Source: Desulfurococcales archaeon
GTDB taxonomy: Archaea > Thermoproteota > Thermoprotei_A > Sulfolobales > NBVN01
Assembly (NCBI GenBank): GCA_023255965.1
Contig: JAGDWE010000059.1
Span: 1-14,944 of the forward strand
DNA: 14,944 nucleotides
Direction of reading: 5' to 3'
Below, in pieces: positions 1 through 7,160 of the stretch (its first letter is position 1; each line of letters starts with the position of its first letter). The notes beneath the pieces were generated by a model. That model did no database searches, was not told where the DNA came from, and saw only the letters and a list, made by a program, of their open reading frames with translations. The translations under genes and the position numbers were made by a program.

Positions 1-90
1 CCTCTCAGAGGGAATGTAGCCCCAAACCTCCCCGCTCTAAGGGAGCCCTCGCCCTCCAGGGCGGGGAGGAGGTCAGCTTTAACTCCATAG
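1..90 (+). CDS. C-terminal tail of a TnpB-like (OrfB, IS200/IS605) protein, 5' part outside window
   Basis: An open frame runs from base 1 to a TAG at 88-90. It reads PLRGNVAPN, a Leu/Pro/Arg stretch, then REPSPSRAGRR and SALTP. From memory, this basic, proline-rich composition is typical of archaeal TnpB C-terminal tails, which run into the structured right end of the element. The zinc-finger and RuvC regions that would prove the family lie left of the window, so the call rests on the tail and on the strong hairpin in the same DNA. The frame may continue past the element boundary into flanking host DNA, because the stop lies after the hairpin. GC content is clearly higher than in the next gene, which fits an inserted element. 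It could instead be only the non-coding right end. Confidence 0.45.
   Translation, partial: PLRGNVAPNLPALREPSPSRAGRRSALTP
20..78 (+). mobile_element. Structured right end of a TnpB-type element (possible omega-RNA 3' end)
   Basis: CCTCCCCGC at 27-35 is a perfect 9-base inverted repeat of GCGGGGAGG at 61-69. Inside it, CGCCC (50-54) can pair with GGGCG (59-63) and GGAG (42-45) with CTCC (54-57). A GC-rich hairpin ending in GGAGGAGGTCAG is what right ends of IS200/IS605-family elements look like, and in TnpB systems this region is the 3' scaffold of the guide RNA. Sequence composition drops to the host level right after about base 77, so the boundary is placed there. The exact end cannot be fixed without other copies. 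The 3' end of a divergently read host gene lies 15 bases further on. Confidence 0.5.
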
Positions 91-91
91 G

Positions 92-805
92 CTAGAGCTT
101 TAGTTTACCTGATTTGATGAGATTTCTTAAAGCCTCACTAAAATCCTCGTCAACTCTTAACATATATGAGAGATAGACGCCCGTCCTACCGACAAAGTCT
201 CTCCTAGTCAGTACCTCCACTCTTTCTTTAACCGTCTCTAAGGAAATGCCAAGAACCTTAGATACGTATCCTTCATAACCAACTACAGGTAATTCCTTAT
301 GACCAAAGTCCGTTGGCATGATTAAGATCAATTGCTTGGTAACCCCAGGTACTCTTACATCCTTAATTAAGTCTTCGTAAGTTATAAGACCTCCAAATCT
401 ATAAAATTCGTACTCCCTAGGTGATAGGTGTGTTAGGGGGAATGATAAGTTCTTTAAGCCTTTGGCATCCAATTCTATATATGCCTTAGGTGTTGATGAG
501 GGGATTGCTTGGATTACATACTTGTCTAACGGCCTTATGTTCGATCTCTCCAAGCATACTTCAACCTCATACGGTTGTACAATATACGGTATTACTATAT
601 CTATATCACTTCCGCTATCTACATCACCCCTAGCTAACGATCCATGGATAACAGGCTTAAACCCGCATCTTATTAACGATTCCATGATCCTCAGCGCTTC
701 AGACCTTAGCTTTTTAAGTAACTCCCATCTCCTTACGTCGTACACTACTTCCTTAAACTCTGGTGACCTAATTACCTTGTTCTTAGGTGCTTGCATTTTA
801 TTCAT
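92..805 (-). CDS. Predicted nucleotidyltransferase (MNT/Pol-beta fold, archaeal)
   Basis: The 237-residue protein carries the signature of the Pol-beta nucleotidyltransferase superfamily. Gly55-Ser56 is followed by an ARGD segment and the SDID motif, with Asp67 and Asp69 as likely metal ligands. Asp113 in a YIELDAKG strand is a plausible third carboxylate. The C-terminal third (from about residue 150) looks like a helical, possibly winged-helix domain and may bind nucleic acid or a partner. The family transfers a nucleotide to a protein, RNA or small molecule; the substrate is not evident here. The start ATG at 805 sits about 25 bases from the centre of the TATA-like CTTATAAAG at 825-833, so the mRNA is probably leaderless. 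An in-frame ATG three codons later is an alternative. The gene ends beside the TnpB-type right end, which may have altered its last residues or its terminator. Confidence 0.8.
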   Translation of the reverse strand: MNKMQAPKNKVIRSPEFKEVVYDVRRWELLKKLRSEALRIMESLIRCGFKPVIHGSLARGDVDSGSDIDIVIPYIVQPYEVEVCLERSNIRPLDKYVIQAIPSSTPKAYIELDAKGLKNLSFPLTHLSPREYEFYRFGGLITYEDLIKDVRVPGVTKQLILIMPTDFGHKELPVVGYEGYVSKVLGISLETVKERVEVLTRRDFVGRTGVYLSYMLRVDEDFSEALRNLIKSGKLKL

Positions 806-824
806 TAATTAACATCCCATAATT

Positions 825-833
825 CTTATAAAG
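825..833. promoter_or_regulatory. TATA box shared by two divergent genes
   Basis: CTTATAAAG reads as a TATA box on both strands. Its centre is about 25 bases from the minus-strand ATG at 805 and about 31 bases from the plus-strand ATG at 860. That predicts a leaderless transcript to the left and a leader of about 5 bases to the right. The 54-base gap holds no other TATA-like stretch of this quality. Confidence 0.6.
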
Positions 834-859
834 TTAACATCTAGTGTTTAGCGGGCCTA

Positions 860-1894
860 ATGGATCTAATCGTCGTGTTAGGAATAGCATTGATGATGTA
901 CATAGCTTGGTCTATCGGCGCTAATGATGCTGCTAATCCGACGGAATGTGCTGTAGGTGCTGGGGTTATTAGCGTTAGGAAGGCGTTAGTAATATTTGCT
1001 GTATTTGTATTCATCGGGTCGCTACTTCAAGGTTGGATGGTCATGAAGACGTTTGGAGGAGGAATCTCCAAAATAGCGACTCTCCAGGACGCGTTAATAG
1101 CTTCAGCATCAACAGGGCTATGGATAACCGTTGCATCACTTCTTGGATTACCTATATCAACGACGCATAGTGCCGTAGGCGCCGTATTGGGCATAGGCAT
1201 ATCTCATCTACTTATTTACGGATCAGCTTCAATTAATTACTCAGTCCTAATTAAAGTCGTTACCAGCTGGGTGACATCACCGCTTGCTTCTATCTTACTG
1301 GTCGTATTGCTTTATAAGCTGATGAGTAGGCTTTATATTGGAATGAGCGTTAAAGGTTTAAACCCTAGTGAATTATTTAAGTACTTATTAATAGCTACGC
1401 TTGCATTCTCAGCTTACTCGTTTGGCGCTAATGATGTTGGTAATGCGACTGGTGTGTATCTAGCCGTAATTAAGGTGGGTGGATCAGATATAGAGAGCTT
1501 GGATATTAACACAGCGTTAATGCTAGCTATGTTAGGGGCTATCGGAATAGCGTTAGGGGGCTTCACAGTTGGTTATAAGGTCATTGAAACAGTGGCTTTT
1601 AAGATAACGAGGCTTGATTTAGTGAGTGCTACTGCTGCCGAGCTAGCTAATGCGTTAACTATATGGTTGTTCACAACCATTCCATATGTATTATTCGGCT
1701 ACGGTATGCCTATATCTACTACCCATGCAAGCGTATCAGCAGTTATGGGGGTAGGATTAATTAGGGGTGGCTCAAAAGGCATAGATAAGCACATAGTATT
1801 AAGGATAATCGCTTCATGGATTGCTACCGTACCATTAACTGCCGGGATAGCGTTAAGTTTAAGAATATTGACACACATGTTATTAGGTGTGTAA
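860..1894 (+). CDS. Inorganic phosphate transporter, PiT (Pho4) family
   Basis: This is a 344-residue integral membrane permease that imports inorganic phosphate, driven by H+ or Na+ symport in characterised relatives. The two inverted Pho4 repeats are clear. GANDAANP at about residues 20-27 and GANDVGNATG at 189-198 are the paired signature loops, and ISTTH occurs at 99-103 and again in the C-terminal half (about 285). Hydrophobic segments fill almost the whole protein, as expected for about ten helices. The length is in the short archaeal range for the family. The start ATG follows a TATA box by about 30 bases. The next gene, a DUF47/PhoU-like protein, starts 11 bases after the stop. Linked pit and PhoU-like genes are common in archaea and bacteria and suggest that the second protein controls or assists the permease. 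Confidence 0.93.
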   Translation: MDLIVVLGIALMMYIAWSIGANDAANPTECAVGAGVISVRKALVIFAVFVFIGSLLQGWMVMKTFGGGISKIATLQDALIASASTGLWITVASLLGLPISTTHSAVGAVLGIGISHLLIYGSASINYSVLIKVVTSWVTSPLASILLVVLLYKLMSRLYIGMSVKGLNPSELFKYLLIATLAFSAYSFGANDVGNATGVYLAVIKVGGSDIESLDINTALMLAMLGAIGIALGGFTVGYKVIETVAFKITRLDLVSATAAELANALTIWLFTTIPYVLFGYGMPISTTHASVSAVMGVGLIRGGSKGIDKHIVLRIIASWIATVPLTAGIALSLRILTHMLLGV

Positions 1895-1905
1895 TCGGTG
1901 GTTTA

Positions 1906-2571
1906 ATGGTTACTACTTGGTCGTGGATAAGCACCAGAGTTGAGAAGGAAGCACTCCGTTCGCTGATCAACCACCTTACCTTAATTCTCGAGGTAGGTAA
2001 GTCCACACTTAATTTCTTTAAATGTTTTAAGGATGATGATGTTGAGTGCGTTAAGAAGTCGTTTACAGAGATATTTAATTATGAGAGGGAAGCTGATAAC
2101 GTTAAGAAGAGGATATTTGAGGAGTTAAGTAAGGGATTTATACATCCAATAGATAGAGATGAGATCATGAGGCTAGTACTCGTTGCAGATGATATAGCTG
2201 CTTATCTTAAGGCAGCAACCAGGAGGGCTTCCTTAATTAATTCTAGAATGGTTGATTATGAAATAAAGCTATACTCTCTAATAATGTCTGAGAAAGTGCT
2301 TCAGGCCATTAAGTTACTTATAGATGCTGTAAGCAATTTACATGTAGATGCTAATAAATCGCTAATGATAGCTAACGATATCGAGAGGATTGAGGAAGAG
2401 GTTGATGAGATTAGGTTAAAGGCCTTAGAGAGGGCGCTAAAGTTCTGCGACCATAGCGAGATCTCACTGTGCTTAATAACTAAGGAGGTGATCGATTCGT
2501 TGGAAAACTCCAGTGATAGATGCGAAGATAGTGCCGACGTTATTAGGGTGATAGCCATAATGAGGATTTAA
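1906..2571 (+). CDS. PhoU-like DUF47 family protein, probable regulator of the phosphate permease
   Basis: This is a 221-residue, largely alpha-helical protein of the DUF47 (PhoU-like, TIGR00153) type. Recognisable features are the EREADNVKKRI segment, followed by HPIDRDEIMRL and LADDIAAY-like VADDIAAYLKAATRR, which in PhoU-type bundles place acidic residues around bound metal ions. The rest is alternating charged and hydrophobic heptads consistent with a three- or four-helix bundle, including an IERIEEEVDEIR stretch near residue 165. The ATG at 1906 is preferred over the longer open frame from 1816 because it lies after the permease stop, is preceded by GGTGG, and begins at the expected family N-terminus. 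Cotranscription with the permease 11 bases upstream is likely. The usual role is modulation of phosphate uptake, which is inferred here from family and context only. Confidence 0.85.
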   Translation: MVTTWSWISTRVEKEALRSLINHLTLILEVGKSTLNFFKCFKDDDVECVKKSFTEIFNYEREADNVKKRIFEELSKGFIHPIDRDEIMRLVLVADDIAAYLKAATRRASLINSRMVDYEIKLYSLIMSEKVLQAIKLLIDAVSNLHVDANKSLMIANDIERIEEEVDEIRLKALERALKFCDHSEISLCLITKEVIDSLENSSDRCEDSADVIRVIAIMRI

Positions 2572-2588
2572 TTAAGTACCCTCGTAGG

Positions 2589-2707
2589 TAGGCGTTAGCC
2601 TCAAGGAATCGATGTGGGGTCAGCAACCTATTAGATGTAGATGGAGGAAGTTCTGACGTCCAAGTGCCCCCAGATGAAGGACGAAGTCTTGAATAGATGG
2701 GGGTCAG
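2589..2707 (+). promoter_or_regulatory. Foldable G/C-rich leader upstream of the RNA methyltransferase gene, or a small structured RNA
   Basis: The 136-base gap holds several exact pairings. AGGC (2590-2593) pairs with GCCT (2598-2601) over a GTTA loop. GTCAG (2619-2623) pairs with CTGAC (2653-2657). CCCCCA (2667-2672) pairs with TGGGGG (2698-2703), closing over an inner AGGAC/GTCTT hairpin (2678-2690). GATGTGGGGTCAG (2611-2623) is nearly repeated as GATGGGGGTCAG (2696-2707), directly before the ATG at 2708. The C-rich and CTGAC segments can therefore pair with either copy. The 3' pairing would occlude the G-rich stretch in front of the start codon. No known RNA family was recognised, and no clear TATA box was seen in front of it. 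Confidence 0.4.
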
Positions 2708-4072
2708 ATGAAGGAGCCCTATAAATTAAGTGCTGAAGACTTCATAGTGCTGATTGAGGCCGTTAGGAGGGCTGAGGAAATAAAGCCTAGCCAGCAGGCG
2801 AAGAGGGATGTATTCAGGAAGTTTAAAGTCTTAGGTACTAGTAAGGATCCTCCACTAACAGCTATCTTCTACAGGATCATGAAGAGACTGGGCGTTATTG
2901 ATGTAATAATTAAGGACTTAACTGGCGTTAAGAATACCTTACTCCTAGATCCTCATCTAAGATCGGCCCTAAGGGTAGCTATAGAGGTTAACTTCTTCAG
3001 CAATGTTAACTACTATAACTTCGCCGAGTTGAGGAATAAAGTTTCGGCGTACTTATCTACTCGTGCACATCCGTATGTAGGGATGTTCTTCTGGGAACTA
3101 ATTACGAAGTTGAAGGAGGGTTCCTATAGGTATATACCTAAAAGCCATGAGGAGGAACTAATGTTTAAGTACCTACTACCTTCATGGTATATAAATAAGA
3201 TGATTAACTTGCTGGGTATTAATGTGGCAGAGGAATTATTTGATAGCTTCAATAAGAAGCCTAAATTGTCCGTAAGGGTTAATACCCTTAAGGCTACAGT
3301 AGATGATGTCGTTAGGGAATTACAAGGTAGAGTTAAAGGCCTTGAGTTAAGCAAGTACGTACCGAACGTGATTAAATTCGAGGGCCCCTTTAACTTCGAT
3401 AAATCGAACTTATTTAAAGCCGGTAAAATAATTATTCAGGAGGAGGCAGCTGCCTTAGCATCAATAATACTAGCTCCTAAGCCAGGTGATGTAGTAGTTG
3501 ATTTATGTGCAGCCCCTGGCGGTAAGACGCAACATATCGGCGAGTTAATGAGGAATTCCGGCTTAATATACGCCTTCGATGTAGATGAGTATAGAGTTGA
3601 GAGGATGAGAGAATTACTTAGGAGGACAGGTATATCTATTGTCAAGATCTACATAGAGGATGGTAGGAAGGCACCTAAGGTATTAGGGGATGAGATAGCT
3701 GATAAGGTATTAGTTGACGCTCCATGCACCTCGGATGGAACCATAGCTAAGAACCCTGAATTAAGGTGGAGGATGCTTGAGGAGAAAATACCTAAGTTCG
3801 CTCAATTACAGTATGAATTAATAAGGGCCGGAATAAAGTTGCTGAAGCCTGGTGGCAGGTTGCTTTATACTACATGCTCGTTACTTAAGGAGGAATGCGA
3901 AGACGTAGTCACTAAAGTACTCAATAAGATCAGGAATGTAAGATTATTAAATATCGATGGCCCGTACGATAAGGGATTCATAGAAGGAGTTATGAGGGCG
4001 TGGCCTCATAGACATGGGACTATAGGATTCTTTTATGCATTACTTGAGAAGGAGGTAGAACAGAAACCTTAA
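2708..4072 (+). CDS. RNA cytosine-C5 methyltransferase, NOL1/NOP2/Sun (RsmB/NSUN) family with N-terminal NusB-like domain
   Basis: This 454-residue SAM-dependent enzyme would methylate C5 of cytosine in tRNA or rRNA. Motif I is DLCAAPGGK at residues 265-273. Motif IV is DAPC at 337-340, with the Cys340 thought to release product. Motif VI is TTCS at 388-391, with Cys390 the expected nucleophile. LSVRVNTLKAT at about 187-197 is the typical RNA-binding lead-in, and the N-terminal 150 helical residues resemble the NusB-like domain of RsmB-type proteins. The length fits RsmB rather than the shorter archaeal tRNA enzymes. A G-rich stretch lies 5 bases upstream of the ATG and is part of the foldable leader. 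The gene stands alone: it is convergent with the following radical SAM gene and 136 bases from the phosphate genes. The RNA target cannot be told from sequence. Confidence 0.9.
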   Translation: MKEPYKLSAEDFIVLIEAVRRAEEIKPSQQAKRDVFRKFKVLGTSKDPPLTAIFYRIMKRLGVIDVIIKDLTGVKNTLLLDPHLRSALRVAIEVNFFSNVNYYNFAELRNKVSAYLSTRAHPYVGMFFWELITKLKEGSYRYIPKSHEEELMFKYLLPSWYINKMINLLGINVAEELFDSFNKKPKLSVRVNTLKATVDDVVRELQGRVKGLELSKYVPNVIKFEGPFNFDKSNLFKAGKIIIQEEAAALASIILAPKPGDVVVDLCAAPGGKTQHIGELMRNSGLIYAFDVDEYRVERMRELLRRTGISIVKIYIEDGRKAPKVLGDEIADKVLVDAPCTSDGTIAKNPELRWRMLEEKIPKFAQLQYELIRAGIKLLKPGGRLLYTTCSLLKEECEDVVTKVLNKIRNVRLLNIDGPYDKGFIEGVMRAWPHRHGTIGFFYALLEKEVEQKP

Positions 4073-4144
4073 GTAAATTTATAGTCAGTTGCACCTACTT
4101 AAAGATGTTAGCTAAAGCTAGAACTACATAGGGGTTTGAAGAAG

Positions 4145-5725
4145 TTAGGGCTCCACTAACTCGCCAAGCACTTCTCTATCACTGATCACCTTGACATATT
4201 TTATTCGAACTACTTTTCCAAGTAATTCCCTCGGACCCCTAACTAGTGTTACTGGTCCATGAGGTAGCGGATAAGTAATTAAGTATGGGGCCTTAAATCC
4301 GACAACTGCAGCTTTAACCTCCTTACCCAACTCCCTCCTCTTCAACTCTGCATTCAACCTCCTTACGAACTCATATAACTCTCTAACAGCTCTATTCTTG
4401 ATGGCGGGCCCCGGCTTGCTATATCCCTCAAACGCCGTATACTTTAATGGAGTGAATCTATATAGTGTTATCTTCTCTAAATTATACTTAATCAGTCTAC
4501 GTAGAGCGTTAATAGTATTATAGACCGTTTCCTCGCTCTCCGAAGGTAGGCCATGAATTAAATATATATGTGCCTTGATACCGTACTTACTCAGTAATTT
4601 AACTGCCTTAATCACCTCACCTACGGATGAAGGCCTTCCTAGAGCCCTATGTAGCTTATTATCCCCTGACTCAAGACCTATACCTACCGGGGAGCCCTTA
4701 AAGTACTTACCTAATAGCTTAGCTACAGCCTCATCAACTAGATTAGGTTTTAGGTTTTCCATCATAATAAATACCTCACCTTCTAAGACTTCAGGGATCT
4801 CATGGAGTTTAGCTAATAATGTATTAATCGCCTCTAGATTAGGCTTAGGGCATCTAGGGTCTGTGAGGGGCTTTGGGTGAACTAGCCAATCCCTGCCGAA
4901 GTCGAGGAAGTCCGGAGCACTTAATACGATCCTCCTGACACCTAACTCAATTAAGTCGCGAACCTCATTTACGATAGCCTCAATAGGTCTACTCCTCGCG
5001 GGTCCGTATAAGACTGGTACGGAGCAGTATGCACAGCCAGGCGGTATACCTACTGGGCAGTTAAGCCTATCGTTTAGATCACCGGATCTACAAAGACCGC
5101 AATTGCTACATACCCTTCCATTAGGTAGACTTAGGGTAGTCCTATAAAAGTTGCTGCATCCTCTCACAACCTCAACGTAAACCCTTGCGCCCCACCAAGC
5201 AGGGTATTCCTTAATGACCTTAATTGACGGTTTATACTTCCATATCTCCTCACTTTTAAGGTATCTACCTAATGGTATCTCGCCTTGAAGTCTGCCATTA
5301 ACGTAGCTGAGGACTCCTGGTATTTTAATAATACCTTTCGCGTCGCTATCGATGTGCTTGATAAGTGCTGGTAGCTTGTCCTCGGACTCACCCCATACGA
5401 CGAAGTTATACCCGTTCCTTAACAATATCTCGTAACCTACACATGAAGGTCCTCCAGCCACCTTAATGACTCTCCTATTAATCAGCTTAGCTAATTTAAG
5501 CATTGAAGGTATGTCAGTACTCATACCCGACACCAGCATTAAGTCAATGCCATCTAGAGTGGATGGGTCCCTAAGCACTTCACCGCATAATGCGAACTCG
5601 TAATTAACGCCTAATGACTCCAAAATACCTGCTATTAACCTTGGACCGACCCCAATAACATCTACTGTAGATAGCCTCTTACCTTTTCTCCCAGCACCTA
5701 AGCAATCAACTACTGCTACCCTCAT
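4145..5725 (-). CDS. Radical SAM protein with N-terminal cobalamin-binding-like and C-terminal TRAM-like domains (COG1031-like)
   Basis: This 526-residue protein has three parts. Residues 1-170 resemble a B12-binding-type Rossmann domain (VIGVGPRLIAGILESLG, then LMLVSG and a WGESEDKLPALI segment). Residues about 180-440 form a radical SAM barrel, with LIHGLPSESEETV and GIGLESGDNKL as typical barrel motifs. The last 60 residues, with GKVVRIKYVKVI, resemble a TRAM RNA-binding domain. The cluster motif is odd: RGC ends at Cys190, and GCAYC supplies Cys231 and Cys234, with an insert between them carrying CSNC (206-209), Cys212 and Cys223. The CX3CX2C spacing is thus not canonical. A similar split motif is recalled for archaeal COG1031 proteins. 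The domain order suggests a modification enzyme acting on RNA, but the substrate is unknown. The ATG at 5725 lies about 25 bases from a TATA-like stretch. Confidence 0.8.
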   Translation of the reverse strand: MRVAVVDCLGAGRKGKRLSTVDVIGVGPRLIAGILESLGVNYEFALCGEVLRDPSTLDGIDLMLVSGMSTDIPSMLKLAKLINRRVIKVAGGPSCVGYEILLRNGYNFVVWGESEDKLPALIKHIDSDAKGIIKIPGVLSYVNGRLQGEIPLGRYLKSEEIWKYKPSIKVIKEYPAWWGARVYVEVVRGCSNFYRTTLSLPNGRVCSNCGLCRSGDLNDRLNCPVGIPPGCAYCSVPVLYGPARSRPIEAIVNEVRDLIELGVRRIVLSAPDFLDFGRDWLVHPKPLTDPRCPKPNLEAINTLLAKLHEIPEVLEGEVFIMMENLKPNLVDEAVAKLLGKYFKGSPVGIGLESGDNKLHRALGRPSSVGEVIKAVKLLSKYGIKAHIYLIHGLPSESEETVYNTINALRRLIKYNLEKITLYRFTPLKYTAFEGYSKPGPAIKNRAVRELYEFVRRLNAELKRRELGKEVKAAVVGFKAPYLITYPLPHGPVTLVRGPRELLGKVVRIKYVKVISDREVLGELVEP

Positions 5726-5740
5726 GCCAACTAAATTAAG

Positions 5741-5758
5741 TATTAAACTATTTTAAAC
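5741..5758. promoter_or_regulatory. Bidirectional promoter region with TATA-like stretches
   Basis: TATTAAAC (5741-5748) and TTTTAAAC (5751-5758) lie in the 51-base gap between two divergent genes. The second stretch is about 25 bases from the minus-strand start at 5725, and about 23-35 bases from the two possible plus-strand starts at 5777 and 5789. Both transcripts would have very short leaders or none. Confidence 0.5.
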
Positions 5759-5776
5759 CCGGGCAGTACGCATCTT

Positions 5777-6814
5777 ATGGGGCTGAAAATGGTGAAGATT
5801 ATACAGACAGATGAGCTCAAGTCCCTACTATTTAATATATTCAAGGGATTAGGAGTCCCAGATGAGCATGCAATGATAGTAAGCGATTCATTGGTTTTAG
5901 CTAATTTAAGGGGTGTTGATTCACATGGTGTTTCAAGGGGTTTAGACTTCATTAATGGCATCAAGAACGGGGAGATAAATCCAAGTCCTAAAATTAAGGT
6001 GGTTAAGGAGACGGATGTCTCAATCTTAATTGATGGTGATAGAGGTATAGGCATTCCAGTAGCATACTATCTGACGCTGAGGGTGATTGATAAGGCGAAG
6101 AGGTTAGGTGTAAGTGTTGGCGCAGCTAGGAACCTATGGAATGTCGGAGCACTTGCATATTATGTAATGAAGGCGGCTAGGGAGGGCTTAATAGGTATAG
6201 CGCTGGCTAATGCTAGGGCTAGGGTCTCAGTGCCAGGGGTTAAATCACCTATCGTCGGAACAAATCCAATAGCGATCGGCATTCCAACTAAGGATGAGCC
6301 AATAGTACTTGATATGGCTCTATCTACGGTAGCCTTCGGTAAAATAGTTCTTGCGTTAAGGAAAGGTGAGAAGATACCTGAGGGATGGGCATTAACAAAG
6401 AATGGAAGACCTACCACCGATCCTAAGGAAGCTTTAGAGGGATACCTCACGCCAGTAGGAGGGTACAAGGGACTGGGTCTTGCTATAGTCGTTGATATAT
6501 TAAGTAGCATATTAATTAACGCTCCCTACAGCCTAGCAATCACTGGTAAGGGGCCGTACACGCAGGGGGGTTTCCTGATGACAGCTCTTAATCCAGTACT
6601 ATTTAGGGACTATGATGAATTCATCGAAGCTCTAAGTGCGTACATTAATATGATTAAATCCCTACCTAGGGAACCGGGGGTTGAGGTACTAATGCCCGGG
6701 GAGCCTGAATATAGAACCTACTTAAAGAGGGTTAAGGAGGGTATACCATTAGATGATGAAATATGGAGTCAATTAGTTAAGGTAGCTAACGAATTAGGGA
6801 TTAAATGTTCATAA
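5777..6814 (+). CDS. Malate/L-lactate dehydrogenase-family oxidoreductase (type 2, Ldh_2)
   Basis: This 345-residue protein belongs to the NAD(P)-dependent family that includes type 2 malate dehydrogenase, ureidoglycolate dehydrogenase and methanogen sulfolactate dehydrogenase. Visible motifs are GVDSHGVSRG with His50 and Arg54, GTNPIAIGIP at about 160-169, LDMALSTVAFGK, the PEGWAL and GRPTTDP segment, and GGYKGLGLA. Length and order match the family. One conserved site differs: where relatives have RNSNHFG, this protein has RNLWNVG at 118-124, so the usual second histidine is replaced by Asn122. A substrate other than malate is therefore possible. The ATG at 5777 fits a leaderless transcript. 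ATG 5789 (MVKIIQ) would be equally good and gives a family-like N-terminus. The gene is divergent from the radical SAM gene and convergent with the acylphosphatase gene. Confidence 0.88.
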   Translation: MGLKMVKIIQTDELKSLLFNIFKGLGVPDEHAMIVSDSLVLANLRGVDSHGVSRGLDFINGIKNGEINPSPKIKVVKETDVSILIDGDRGIGIPVAYYLTLRVIDKAKRLGVSVGAARNLWNVGALAYYVMKAAREGLIGIALANARARVSVPGVKSPIVGTNPIAIGIPTKDEPIVLDMALSTVAFGKIVLALRKGEKIPEGWALTKNGRPTTDPKEALEGYLTPVGGYKGLGLAIVVDILSSILINAPYSLAITGKGPYTQGGFLMTALNPVLFRDYDEFIEALSAYINMIKSLPREPGVEVLMPGEPEYRTYLKRVKEGIPLDDEIWSQLVKVANELGIKCS

Positions 6815-6869
6815 ACATGAAGTAATGATAGCACCGTGGATGAAGCATTTTAGGTGTTTCGTGGTTGAC

Positions 6870-7160
6870 TTAATGCATTATTTTAAAGTCCTTAAACTCG
6901 CCTTTAAACTCGCCGTAAGCGACTTTAATCTGGCTTACGAATCCGGGTCCCTCATTTTTTGTAGTCCTAATTAACTCCTCAATTAGTTCCTCCGACCCTT
7001 CAGCAACAACTTCAACAGAACCATCATCGAGGTTCCTAACATAGCCGGTAAGACCTAATCTCCTAGCTTCCCTGGCTATGAAGTACCTCATACCTACCCC
7101 CTGTACTATCCCGCAGAATCTGATTATAGCCCTCTTCAAGCTAGTTACCCCTTGGTGCAT
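6870..7160 (-). CDS. acyP: Acylphosphatase
   Basis: This is a small cytosolic enzyme of 96 residues that hydrolyses acyl phosphates to carboxylate and phosphate. The signature is complete: GIVQGVGMRYF places the phosphate-binding loop and the catalytic Arg25, and GYVRNLDDGSVEV supplies Asn43. The rest follows the usual alpha/beta sandwich, with EGSEELIEELI as the second helix. The ATG at 7160 overlaps the end of lplB by 16 bases. A TTG seven codons later, giving MKRAIIRF, would bring the length to the usual 89-90 residues and is a plausible true start. The overlap implies cotranscription with lplA and lplB and possibly translational coupling. Why an acylphosphatase should follow the lipoate ligase genes is unclear; it may simply be hitchhiking. 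Confidence 0.93.
   Translation of the reverse strand: MHQGVTSLKRAIIRFCGIVQGVGMRYFIAREARRLGLTGYVRNLDDGSVEVVAEGSEELIEELIRTTKNEGPGFVSQIKVAYGEFKGEFKDFKIMH

Noticed and set aside
1816..1905. N-terminal extension of the DUF47 protein
   Set aside because: It lies entirely inside the end of the permease gene, lacks family similarity, and a GGTGG-preceded ATG at 1906 gives the expected start.
2642..2690. Resemblance to RNase P RNA conserved regions (GGAGGAAGTTC and AGATGAAGGAC)
   Set aside because: The two segments look like conserved regions I and IV, but the required 3' strand (ACAGAA ... GGCTTA type) that would close P4 is absent, and the spacing is too short for the intervening helices.
2589..2707. 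Box C/D guide RNA
   Set aside because: CTGA occurs at 2653, but no RTGATGA box C pairs with a terminal CTGA at the right distance.
4073..4144. Terminator between the convergent methyltransferase and radical SAM genes
   Set aside because: TAGCT and AGCTA form only a very short inverted repeat, with no T-rich run on either strand strong enough to call.
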